This document shows, piece after piece, positions 21,680-32,577 of a DNA stretch of 64,000 nt. A model generated the notes under the pieces. It was not told the DNA's origin and ran no database searches. It was given only the letters and a program-made list of their open reading frames with translations. Numbering within the stretch: the first letter of the stretch is position 1; every line of letters begins with the position of its first letter. The stretch lies in the NCBI GenBank assembly GCA_964019135.1, contig OZ025248.1:10485574-10549573 (forward strand). Direction: 5' to 3'. The position numbers and the translations under genes were made by a program. This stretch comes from Arenicola marina (lineage: Eukaryota > Annelida > Polychaeta > Arenicolidae).

Positions 21680-23984
21680 GTGCGAAATAAAACATTGATT
21701 TACAAATCATTTGCTGCGTTAAGATCTCTGTCGTCCAGCTTTTTTTCCCAATAATAGATGATTGGTTTGAAGAGTAACTACAGATATGTAATTAATGCAT
21801 TATTGCACTAACAGCAAGCCCACTTACCAGCTGTGTTAGAAAACTTGAGAATGTGTGATTAATAATCATTATTGGAGTTAATAAATATTACCTTAGTTGA
21901 GATCAACAAATAATTCACCTTTATCAGCCAAGCCCCAAAAGACCTTACCTATGACAATAGCAGAATTAATAAACACAAAGTCCAGTATGTGTGTGAACTT
22001 GCTGGTATCATTCACCAATGTTCAGTTGAGTGACACTGCAGACCATTGATCACATTCTCTGAAACAAAGCTTCATATATTAATCAACAATGAACATGTGT
22101 GGGAGGTTCATGCTTTATTTTCTTTGCTGGCATGTTAAAGTACTACATAAGCTGTCATAGCATGCTTAAATCATAGAAATGTGCCACATATCATATATTT
22201 TGTAAGTTCATATTGTGGAGACCAATCAAATATTTCCTGTCTATGCACATGATTTAATTTAGAACTCATTAACTGTTTATACCATACTATTAGTACAGTG
22301 CTAATGTAAAAGAAAGTTTGAGGAAATAATATTACAAATATTACTATTAAATGGCATTGTCAGAATGATCCATCGCATACTCAGGATAGAATTCACAAAA
22401 AGTGGCTTCATTAAGTAAGTAATGAATTTCAATAAAACTCACATGGCCACAGGATATATAAACATGTAATTGTAACTGATTCAATACAAAAGAGACATAT
22501 AACTGTCAGATATAATAATCAGACCAGTGACTTGCATGTAACAGGGATTGCGCACTAAGGCAAAACTGATTTGAAGATCACTTAGAATGTTATAAAATAG
22601 ACATGAAGACATGTCAGGTAATATCATTTAAATCACTTAAATTTATATGAATAAAATAATGAAAGTGCATTTTTCCAAGTCAAGTAACTAATTACTGGTT
22701 CACCTGCTATAAGCCTATGTATACCATATTATTATTCTGGATTATCAACAACTGTATACTTTAATATTAGATCCATTACATATCTATTATGTCAAGAATC
22801 TATAGCCCCAATTGAGTCGATCAATTCACAAAAATAAAGTCTAACCTAGAAAATGTCACACAGAACTAACTGCAATTATAATACATTTAGCATCCACTCA
22901 TATTATATATGGGTTGGACATTGTCAGTGACATTACACCACAGCCACGAATGCTCACTTACCTCTGTCAATCACAATCAGGCCTAGTATATATCCAACAT
23001 CATCATCAACATCAACACCAGCCCCCTATGTATAATGTTAATACAGTATCCATCATGCACCAGCCCCAAAGGCATGGGGGGGGGGGGGTGTGTGATGGTG
23101 TGTGATATGTGATGGTGTGTGATATGTGATAGACACAGTACTAATTATGATCAACAGAGATGAACGCTTGTGATTACAGCAGCCTGAATGGTATAGGTGG
23201 CGACTGCATGTAAAACATGAGTCAAATCTGTCATATAAAAAAGGTTTGTAGTGTTGCCATGTACCATTGTTCCCACACACCATCCACCTGCCATTGGCAT
23301 TGAGGCTCCGGTGCTGACACTGCCCTCGACGCCCTCGATTCTACACGCACCCCCCCCCCCCACCCCCTCGAGATGTAAACACTGTCACGGCAAATTTGCG
23401 CGCAAGCACATAACTTACCTGCTAATGAAGTTTGTAATGTAAGTCCATGCCATGCCTCTTGGCGCTTGTCCTTTGTTATAGAGCAGCCTTAAAAGGGCCC
23501 GATATACATGGGTTTATTGTCATTGACGCCTTTTAGCGATGGATCGACAAGTCCCAGATTTTCTGTCGCCTCTGTCACGCCTGTGCCACTGCATAAATGC
23601 ACGCTTCTCGCACCATGTACACTCGCTCGCTTTCGCAAGCTACGCTCAGGCTAAGAGGGTCGATGGCAGAACCTGTCAGAAAAAGGGACACATAAAAATG
23701 GTTATTACCGCCCCCCCCCCTCCCCCATCCCATCCATCCCAACCCCACCAAGCCTCCTGTGCCCTAGGCAAAGTTGGATATTTCCATATGCGCCCAGCTA
23801 AGGTTTGTACTTTAGACAAATTTCGTTACAGCTGCACTAGGACAGTGTTTGTCGGCGGCATGGTTTACCCAACCGTTTGTAGCCGTTAAAAAGCTGAGTC
23901 CGAAGAGAAACTGCGTGAAAAAAGTGAGTCGGGCTGGCTCTATTTTTTCACGACTCGCTATTTTCATGCAACATTACCTCCTTC
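21680..23984. other. No gene seen; AT-rich intergenic
   Basis: AT-rich with no supported gene. About 23072-23130 has a G-run followed by a GTGTGATATGTGATG microsatellite. C-runs lie near 23350 and 23710. About 23893-23965 forms an imperfect hairpin with GCGTGAAAAAA and TTTTTTCACG words, like those at 19310-20195. Confidence 0.4.
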
Positions 23985-24565
23985 ATTTCGTCGACGAAAT
24001 GGTAATTACGTTGACGAAATGCAACTTTCGTCGAAGAAATATGACTTTCGTCGACGAAAAAGCAATACGTAGACGAAATAGCAATACGTGGACGAAATAC
24101 AACTTTCATCGACGAAATGAAACTTTCGTCTTGATCCAATTAATTTGTCTGGTGATAGCTACAACACGGAACAACCTGACAAAGCGCGGAAACCGGATCT
24201 TCCGCCTACAAACACCGAATGACACGGAGCATGGTAGGTGTATCGGGTGGTGGTGGAGGGGGGGGGGCATATCCCGCTGAGGACAAGATGCCTCGTATAG
24301 CCCGGTACCATACTGTGATAAGTTTGCAGGTCTCTCTATATGATTCGGTGTTTTGAGACGGAAGCCCCGATTTTCGCGCTTTCTCAGTTCGTTGTTCCGT
24401 GTTGTAGCTATCACCGAACTTAATTAATTGGGTCAATACGAAAGTTGCATTTCGTCGACGAAAGTTACCATTTCGTCGACGAAATAGCAATTACGTCGAC
24501 GAAAGTTGTATTTCGTCGACGTAATTGTTATTTAGCCGACGTAATTGCTAACTCTCCACAGTGGA
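23985..24565. mobile_element. Foldback element with TTTCGTCGACGAAA repeats in both arms
   Basis: The left arm (about 23985-24235) and right arm (about 24325-24560) are inverted copies: the single-copy inner parts share GATAGCTACAACACGGAACA and its complement, and the words near the loop share ACACCGAAT. Each outer arm is a tandem series of the 14-bp palindrome TTTCGTCGACGAAA and variants (23987, 24041, 24449, 24470 and others). The structure matches foldback-type DNA transposons with subterminal repeats. There is no coding capacity. Confidence 0.75.
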
Positions 24566-24954
24566 GGTACCCTTCAGGGGAAACAGGAGAGATCAGGATC
24601 GAGATTTACGGTCATTCTTCCATGTAAGGGCGAACCATTGTTTTTGCATAACTCACGTATTACTCACGCCTAACGTTTAATACAATAATATGTTTCGTTG
24701 GTTCTAACATGGAAGTTGGACCCGGGGATCGTTTCACTAAGAGCTACGAGTTCGTAACCCTATCTTTTACATGCTAATTCAATGACGGAAGATAAGTTTT
24801 TAAGCAATCGAAAAAAGGGCCTACAAATATTGTAAGGGTGCAACAATGATCGAGTGAAGTTTAATTGCCAGCTAATATCATTCAAATTAATGTTTATAAT
24901 ATATTGATGATAAATCCAATATTTTCCTTACCCGGAAATACAAGTGGCGTATCC

Positions 24955-25140
24955 CAGGCCTTCAGCATAGCCTTCTCCTATTGGCCTGACGCAAAAAGAA
25001 CGTGTGGTGGGCGGTCACTTCTGAATTTTATTGTGAGCTACAAACAGAATGGAAACTTTTGTAATTTGGAAGATAGAACCTTGTGTATTGTATAAATCTG
25101 CAAAGCAGCGTTAGAGGCCAGGCTGGCGGCTTCCTTTAAT
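24955..25140 (+). repeat. Dispersed repeat, copy A
   Basis: Shares CAGCGTTAGAGGCCAGGCTG and TTTTGTAATTTGGAAGATAG with the opposite strand of 37725-37850. This indicates a mobile element family with inverted copies 12.7 kb apart. Confidence 0.75.
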
Positions 25141-25216
25141 CAACCAAATATCCTAATAATACGGATTACGCTTCAAATGTTACATTGGATATATCATAGA
25201 TAACGTTTTCAAAGAA

Positions 25217-25424
25217 AGACCGGTAATATTGACATTATCGTCATCGCTGTGAAAGAGTCACCGGAAATATTGATGTTATTGACATTGCTTTGATAGATAC
25301 GCTCGGAGTATTATTGTTATTATCGACAAAGCTTTGACATGTGCAGAGAAAATATTGTTATCGGCGCCACTTTTAGATATGCAATGAGAAGATTGTTGTA
25401 ATCATAGTTTCAAAAATATGGTTG
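25217..25424. repeat. Degenerate 43-bp tandem repeat
   Basis: About five diverged units, each with AATATTGNNNTTATNG and a CTTTGA-like tail. It abuts the left boundary of the duplicated TTC22-like block at about 25430, so it may mark the duplication breakpoint. Confidence 0.5.
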
Positions 25425-26853
25425 CATTGAAGTGTATTATTCTTGGAAAGTAAACACGATAGTAAACAAGATAAAGAACGAAACCGTTCAACACCTTTTA
25501 TTCATTAGAGTCACCTAATAGTAAATATATTTAATTGTATACAGTGTGCGAATAAAGCCCATGTCACGCAAGTTGTATTGTCCATTGCCAATCGCGTTAA
25601 GAGTTACAAGCACAACATACAGAGCAAACTGTGACTGTGAAAGCTGAGGTTATTGAAATTTGACATCGCTTAATCATTACGACAATGTTATTGTCCTCGC
25701 TATAACGATCGTCGTTAATCACAAGTGGGCGACTCAAAAATAACAGAATAGTCCGAGAAAAATCTGAGAAAACAGTGTAATACCGCTCAATCATTAGTAA
25801 GAGGTCGATATTGAAAGTGTAGTAATGGAGTAATGGAGCATGGCCTGCAAAGCGTAAGACGCCAAAGACTGTACATGCGGGTTTCTGAGTCATATGATGA
25901 AACATCATCAGGCCACCTACATCACATGCAGGGTCGGATTCATTATTGTGAAAGGGAACTGTGGAGTTCAACACACTCAGGGACTAATCATGCCAGGCTG
26001 CTTTATACCTCGTATCCTTCCCACATATCCACTGTACCCTTGGTAAGTCGATACCTTCTCTAAATCGGCATAACCCGGCTGTATGTAGGTAACATTCAAA
26101 CACAATTAGTATAGAATTCCCACACATCACATGATTTATATGCACAGAAGTATTAAGATTTACTTGATCCCATGTCCGCTTTGTGTAGATGCCATACAAT
26201 CAGAAAGTCAATGCGAGCATATCAAAGTAACTTATCCACTCATATCACCGGCTTCGACATTAAACACCCATACACCAAATCCCCCACTATGTTTCCGTTA
26301 CATATAGGGCCATAGTATCAACGTTCTCTGCCATACCTGGTAACTGAATGTATTCACTGTATAGATGCCCAATGTAGAATAACTAAGCTACCTCACGGAT
26401 CATATAAAGTCTGATCTCCGTTCGATAACGAACACTACCTGATCGCATATCAAACTGAAACATTTCATAGAATGCAGTTCAAGACAAAACGCGCAGTTAT
26501 CAATAGACTAATATAGAACATATAACCTTATATCATTTAATAACATATAAGATATAAGCCGTTATACTACTGAAACGTCAGGTGACCGTGTGTGGTTTGA
26601 ACAAACGTGCTTAGTGCTGCCCCAATATCGAAGACGTCATAAATAGGAAAGTACCAGGCCCTATGCAGTATACATGCCGCCTGCAGTGAGAGAGTGAAGT
26701 GGGCGCTGTGAAGAGGAACCATGGCGTTTAAAGCGCCACACAAGGTTCTGAGCCCCGGAAATACATAATTCCATATAGATAGGATTACCGAAACAGTTAC
26801 AGTAACAATCTTCATTTTGATGAAGATAAAGGTTGAAAACCATACTGGCAGAA

Positions 26854-28281
26854 TTAACCACGCAACTGATCTAGTTCAGAATTGTAGCCCTTAGATCTTA
26901 GATATTTCAGAGCATTCGTCACATTTGCTTCAGAACATTCTTTACACATTTTGTCGTAATAAGTCTTCATATTTGCCATGACTGGATCAAGGACATTTCC
27001 GCCTCGTCTTCTTTTAATTTCGAATCCAGTACGTAATACTTTTGTAAAGTTCTTGTAACGCGATAGCCTAGACTCGGGTTCGTGAACAATCACAGCTTTG
27101 TATTTGTCGAGTGCGGCTTCTAGCTCTCCAAGGTCACGAAGACAATCGCCATGCAAAGCGTAGTTGACAGGATCCTGCGAGCCTCCTTCACAACGCGTCG
27201 CTTGTTCGAAATACTGCAGCGCTCTTGTGCGGAACTCGTCGCTTCTGTCGCCAGCACCAGATGCGAGGCGATGGCAAATAAGACCTAGAGTTTGTAGCGA
27301 CTGGCTACTGTAGTGCCACTCAACAACTTTTAGTTGATCATTAAGAGCATCATACAGACGATCGGGAAGCATGTAATTCGCTTTGACTGCCTGGAGTATG
27401 GTACGTGCTCTGGAGACATATGCATACCAGTTATCTTCGCTGGGGTCTTCTTTCAAGGAGAAGTTGAGCTGTTCTAGAGCAGCTTCAAACCTGCCTGTGT
27501 TGCACAACCATCTTCCATACTCGACGCGTATAAGAGAATCTCGTGGGCGCGGCTTTACAGCTTCTTCGAAGCATTGTGTGGCATCATAATGGACATCCCT
27601 CAAATATATGCGAGTGGGAATCGCATCAATTTCTTGCCTGTTATGGTTGACAGCTTTAATAAATAGCTTTCCAACATTACACCAGGTGTCAGCATGGTAC
27701 ATTTCAGCCTCTGGATCCAGCAATATGTCCCTGAACAGACCAAGGACCTCATTACACCCATCTATGCTTATGCGTTCGCTGCTACTGAAGGCATCTCCAC
27801 CAAGAAGGAGTGCCCTCTCATAATAAGAAAACGCCCTCCTACTCACATCTTCGCGGTTTGCGGCCACATCAAAAGCCAACGCATGGCCCTGTTCAGCCAG
27901 ACATCTCGCTTGCCTCCCTACCACCTCCGGGCTGGCAGGGGAGGCGTCGTGTGAGATGTCCCTCAGTTTCTCCATGTATTCATTGGCCTTTGCAGTGATT
28001 GGTAGGCTCCTATAGACTGCCTCCAGGTTGGCCAAAGCATTTACATTCTCCGAGTCCTCCTTCAGGACATCGTTGAAAGACTGAATGGCTTCATACTTCT
28101 CGCCAGCGTAGTATTGCAGAGTGCCGATCAAATTGATGATTGATGTCCGATGCAGCTGAGGCAAGTTCGGCAACCAGTGTTTCAGGTGGCGAATTCTTAG
28201 CTTCAGTTCCTTGGAGTCTTTAGGGGCGTCTGCTGCTTCCAGACCCAGAGTAAAGAAACCCGGCTCGTTGAATTTAGCCAT
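26854..28281 (-). CDS. TTC22-like tetratricopeptide repeat protein, copy 2
   Basis: A 475-residue intronless paralogue of the 3485-4969 protein, with the same N-terminal block and RCLAEQGHALAF motif. Three in-frame length changes separate the two: one residue fewer at the start; 23 residues after SSERIS in copy 1 replaced by a single residue here (near residue 175), removing part of a helix pair; and a four-residue gain near NRQEIDAIP. All keep the frame, and many substitutions are conservative, which suggests both copies are or were recently functional. Copy 2 lacks the near AATAAA of copy 1; the closest substitute I see is ATTAAA near 26538. Confidence 0.85.
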   Translation of the reverse strand: MAKFNEPGFFTLGLEAADAPKDSKELKLRIRHLKHWLPNLPQLHRTSIINLIGTLQYYAGEKYEAIQSFNDVLKEDSENVNALANLEAVYRSLPITAKANEYMEKLRDISHDASPASPEVVGRQARCLAEQGHALAFDVAANREDVSRRAFSYYERALLLGGDAFSSSERISIDGCNEVLGLFRDILLDPEAEMYHADTWCNVGKLFIKAVNHNRQEIDAIPTRIYLRDVHYDATQCFEEAVKPRPRDSLIRVEYGRWLCNTGRFEAALEQLNFSLKEDPSEDNWYAYVSRARTILQAVKANYMLPDRLYDALNDQLKVVEWHYSSQSLQTLGLICHRLASGAGDRSDEFRTRALQYFEQATRCEGGSQDPVNYALHGDCLRDLGELEAALDKYKAVIVHEPESRLSRYKNFTKVLRTGFEIKRRRGGNVLDPVMANMKTYYDKMCKECSEANVTNALKYLRSKGYNSELDQLRG

Positions 28282-28344
28282 TTCAGGAAATAAATGTCAC
28301 AATTTACTTCTCTGGTCGCAAACTATCCAGACGGTTGTTCTTGC

Positions 28345-28358
28345 GGTATATATATGCC
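28345..28358 (-). promoter_or_regulatory. TATA box of TTC22-like copy 2
   Basis: On the minus strand this reads GGCATATATATACC, about 65 bp before the ATG and in the same context as the copy 1 element. Confidence 0.6.
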
Positions 28359-28370
28359 GCCACATTAAAA

Positions 28371-30059
28371 CTTCATGACGCTGAAGGAGCCAAGGAAATC
28401 TATGGACACGTCTTGACAAGAAACGACCGGTGATTGGTTAAGCGCCGCGAAGTCGCCTACGTACATTTTCGTTTTCTTACTAGATTAGCCTTTGCTTCTA
28501 GTTAATGACCCAATATTGATCTGGGCTGAACCTTGTTTTTGGTGAACCACGCAGCCTAGTGCAATATCAAACAAGGGGGCAAGGTTTATCTGATCTGACG
28601 TCTATTAATGCCAGTTGATGGGCATCTCTCGTTGTTGACTCACATACATGACTGACTGAATACAGGGGTGAGTTCAAATATACGACTGCAGTATTCGGCG
28701 CAAATATTTGGAGTATGCTTTTCGCTCGTGTGCGGATCAAGATAAACCGAACGCAAAATCAACGGTCCGCGTGAATGTTGCACTTGCTGAACTGCACAAA
28801 TCATGAAGATCGTTAAACATTATCATAAGATAAATCAGCGGTGTTCATTATTTTATTCTCGTTATTATAATTTTCATATTTTTTGGCAGGTCGAAATACA
28901 ACTTTATATATATTTGAGACTGAGGGATTTAACATGGGAAGTCCCATAGAGAAATGTAAGACCGGAACATGTAGCTTTTATCATGCAGGTATACCACGGA
29001 GAACTTTCCCTATAATATGACGCCCATTACGCATTTTTAGCTTTTTTTCAGATTTTCACGCCATATGACGCATCCCAAAGTCTCTACCCCCAAATATTAA
29101 CGGAGACAGACGCGTTTTAGTTTAATTTTTTTTCTTTTGCTTATCTATTCTTTGATAAAGTATATTAACCCTATCTGCTACCATGCGCCCAGAAAATTGG
29201 GATAATACAAACAAACATGTGGAGAAACATATTAACGAGACCAAGTGATATAGTAAGAAATCAGAGATCAGAAATAAGTGGCGGCCGCCAGATAATTGTG
29301 TGGAGTCACATAATGACTTGGCGGCCGGTTCATGGTTCATTCATACAAGCTCTCTATACTCCTGCTATATTCAAATAATTATGTGACGGCCGTCAGATAA
29401 TCTGTAAATAAAGTAACGTCATCCCTTGGCACCAAAGGGCTTTCGTACAAAGTAGACCTATCTGCAAAGTGTATTATATATAACTGAGATTCCCATCTTC
29501 ACCACGACGATGGTATTCTGGCAATGCGGCCGGCGTGACGTGCGGAAGTGTCCCTCTACGCGCAGTTTTCCTATACATGAAATTTAGATCCTCCCCGCTC
29601 AACGTGATCGTACGATGTCGTTATGATAGATACAGTGGGGGGGGGGCATCTCCGCGTGGGGGCTATCCAGCACGTTTTAACTTCACAAAGGTGATTGGAG
29701 TAATAGTAATGGCAATTTATCCGTATGAATCGGTTTATTATCAGTAAAATGCACGCTTAAATTAAGATTTTCTCAGTTTCAGGGTACATTAGTATAATTA
29801 ATGCACACTTTAGACTAAGACGTGCGGCTATTCCTTGTAAAGATAAAACAGCGGAGCGGTGTTATTATGCTGTAATAAGGACGATCTCTGCCAAGTTCAC
29901 AAACTGGAAGACCGCTTTGCATCAGGTTGGACACGTTTTTATGCCAAGAGCCTCGGCAAATTTCAGAAGAAGCACACGTTCTAGACTTGGACGATGGCAT
30001 TATTAGTAGTAATATTGCTTCTCCATCTATGTCTTTATCTAGCTTTTTATCCATTTATG
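28371..30059. other. No gene seen
   Basis: No supported gene or element. A GCGGCCGCCAGATAAT word recurs in altered form at 29280 and 29385, and a G-run lies at 29637-29646. Confidence 0.4.
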
Positions 30060-32215
30060 TCTGTATCTAGCCATATATCCATTTATTTCTTTATCCGTCC
30101 ATTTATTTTGGTGTTTGTCCTAATCTATCCATGCGTCCTCATTTAAGCCTTTGTCTATCCTGGTGTCCCCACATTTATCTTGATCTATTAATGATTCCCA
30201 TCCTCTATCTCTGTCTATACATGTGTCTAAACTTCTATCTTTATCTATCCATGGCTCCCATCCCCTATATTTGTCTATCCGTGTGTCCCCATTTCTATCT
30301 TGATCTATCCAAGGTTCACATCCTCTATCTTTGTCTATCCATGTGTCCACACTTCTGTCTATATCTATCCATGGTTCCCATCCTCTCTTTGTCTATCCAT
30401 GTGTCCCCATTTCTATCTATATCTATCCGTAGTTCTTATTCTCTATATTTGTCTATCCAGGTGTCCCCACTTCCGCCTGTGTCTAACCATGGCTCCCCTC
30501 TTCCATTTTCAGGTGTCCCTCTTCTACCTTTATTTTTTGCCTTTCAATGTTTCTAACTAGGTGTCCCACTTGTACCTTTATCTAACCAGGTTTATCTGTC
30601 CCTTTTCTATCTCTATTTGTCCAGGTGTCCTCACTTCTGTTTAGCTATCCATGGGGTTCCCACTTCTATCTGTATTTGTCCAAGCGTCCACACTTCTGTC
30701 TTTAGCTATCCATGGGTTCCCACTTCTATCTTTATCTGTCCAGGTGTCCTCACTTCTGTCTTTAGCTATCCATGGGTTCCCACTTCTATCTGTATCTGTC
30801 CAAGCGTCCCCACTTCTGTATTTAGCTATCCATGGGTTCCCACTTCTATCTTTATCTGTCCCGGCGTCCACACTTCTGTCTTTAGCTATCCATGGGTTCC
30901 CACTTCTAACTGTATTTGTCCAAGCGTCCTCAATTCTGTCTCTGGCTATCCATGGGTTCCCACTTCTATCTTTATCTGTCCCGGCATCTACACTTCTGTT
31001 TTTAGCTATCCATGGGTTCCGACTTCTATCTGTATCTGTCCAAGCGTCCCCACTTCTGTCTTTAGCTATCCATGGGTTCCCACTTCTATCTTTATCTGAC
31101 CAGGTGTCCTCACTTCTGTCTTTAGCTATCCATGGGTTCCCACTTCTATCTGTATCTGTCCAAGCGTCCAACCTTCTGTCTTCAGTTATTCATCGGTTCC
31201 TACTTCTATCTCTATCTGAACAGGTGTCCTCACTTCTGTCTTTAGATATCCATGGGTTCGCACTTCTATCTGTATCTGTCCAAGTGTCCCCACTTCTGTC
31301 TTTAGCTATTCATGGGTTCCCACTTCTATCTTTATCTGACCAGGTGTCCTCACTTCTGTCTTTAGCTATCCATGGGTTCCCTTCTCTATCTGTATCTGTC
31401 CAAGCGTCCTCACTTCTGTCTTTAGCTATCCATGGGTTCCCTTCTCTATCTGTATCTGTCCAAGCGTCCTCACTTCTGTCTTTAGCTATACATGGGTTCT
31501 CACTTATATCTTTAACTGACCAGGTGTCCTCACTTCTGTCTTTAGCTATCCATGGGTTCCCTTACTATCTTTATCTGTCCCGGCGTCCACACTTCTGTCT
31601 TTAGCTATCCATGGGTTCCCACTTCTATCTTGATCTGTCCAAGCGTCCTCACTTCTGTCTTTAGCTATCCATGGGTTCCGACTTCTATCTGTATCTGTTC
31701 AGGTGTCCTCACTTCTGTCTTTAGCTATCCATGGGTTCCCTTACTATCTTTATCTGTCCCGGCGTCCACACTTCTGTCTTTAGCTATCCATGGGTTCCCA
31801 CTTCTATCTTGATCTGTCCAAGCGTCCTCACTTCTGTCTTTAGCTATCCATGGGTTCCGACTTCTATCTGTATCTGTTCAGGTGTCCTCACTTCTGTCTT
31901 TAGCTATCCATGGGTTCCCACTTCTATCTTTATCTGTCCCGGCGTCCACACTTCTGTCTTTAGCTATCCATGAGTTCCCACTTCTATCTTGATCTGTCCA
32001 AGCGTCCTCACTTCTGTCTTTAGCTATCCATGGGTTCCGACTTCTATCTGTATCTGTCCAGGTGTCCTCACTTCTGTCTTTAGCTATCCATGGGTTCCCA
32101 CTTCTATCTTTATCTGTCCAGGTGTCCTCACTTCTGTCTTTAGCTATCCATGGGTTCCCACTTCTGTGTTTGGATATCCATGGGTTCCCACTTCTATCTT
32201 TATCTATCCAGGAGC
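30060..32215. repeat. 60-bp minisatellite (dimer of a 30-bp unit)
   Basis: About 36 copies of a 60-bp unit. Each unit is two related 30-bp halves, CACTTCTATCTTTATCTGTC-type and CACTTCTGTCTTTAGCTATC-type, the second ending in CATGGGTTCC. Copies left of about 30640 are more diverged than those on the right, typical of homogenisation in the array centre. Because 60 is divisible by 3, long frames run through both strands; these are not treated as genes. Confidence 0.95.
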
Positions 32216-32462
32216 CATCACTGCATGCTTGCATAGAGACAATTAAATATGCAGGCCCCAGCCTACGCACCTCTGACACCGCCTGTAGCTTGTTGATACT
32301 TATTATTAGCTGAACAAGGGTACCGACGATCGGTCGCTGAATCCTTTCACCCAGATGCACTCAACTCGATGCCATGGACACCCACATGACGTATTCAGTG
32401 TGTGAGTGGGCGGTCAGCATCAGCACTATGAAGGCATTTACCGTTCTCGCAGACAAAGATGA

Positions 32463-32577
32463 AAACTCTACCCTACTCTACTCTGCTACTCTACTCTACT
32501 CTACTTTACTATAATATAATATAATATAATATAATATACGCTACTATACTATAATATACTATACTATGCTATACTAG
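32463..32577. repeat. Microsatellite (CTACT)n then (ATAAT)n
   Basis: A pure pentamer run of CTACT type passes into ATAAT-type and then degenerate CTATA words. Confidence 0.9.

Larger units (their letters stand above)
25430..28370. repeat. Segmental duplication, copy 2
   Basis: Counterpart of 2028-5060 in the same orientation. It carries the second TTC22-like gene, its promoter and its 3' flank. Confidence 0.88.

Noticed and set aside
30641..32360. Long frames through the 60-bp minisatellite on both strands
   Set aside because: The period is divisible by 3; low-complexity Ser/Pro/Leu or Asp/Arg repeat peptides without start context or conservation.
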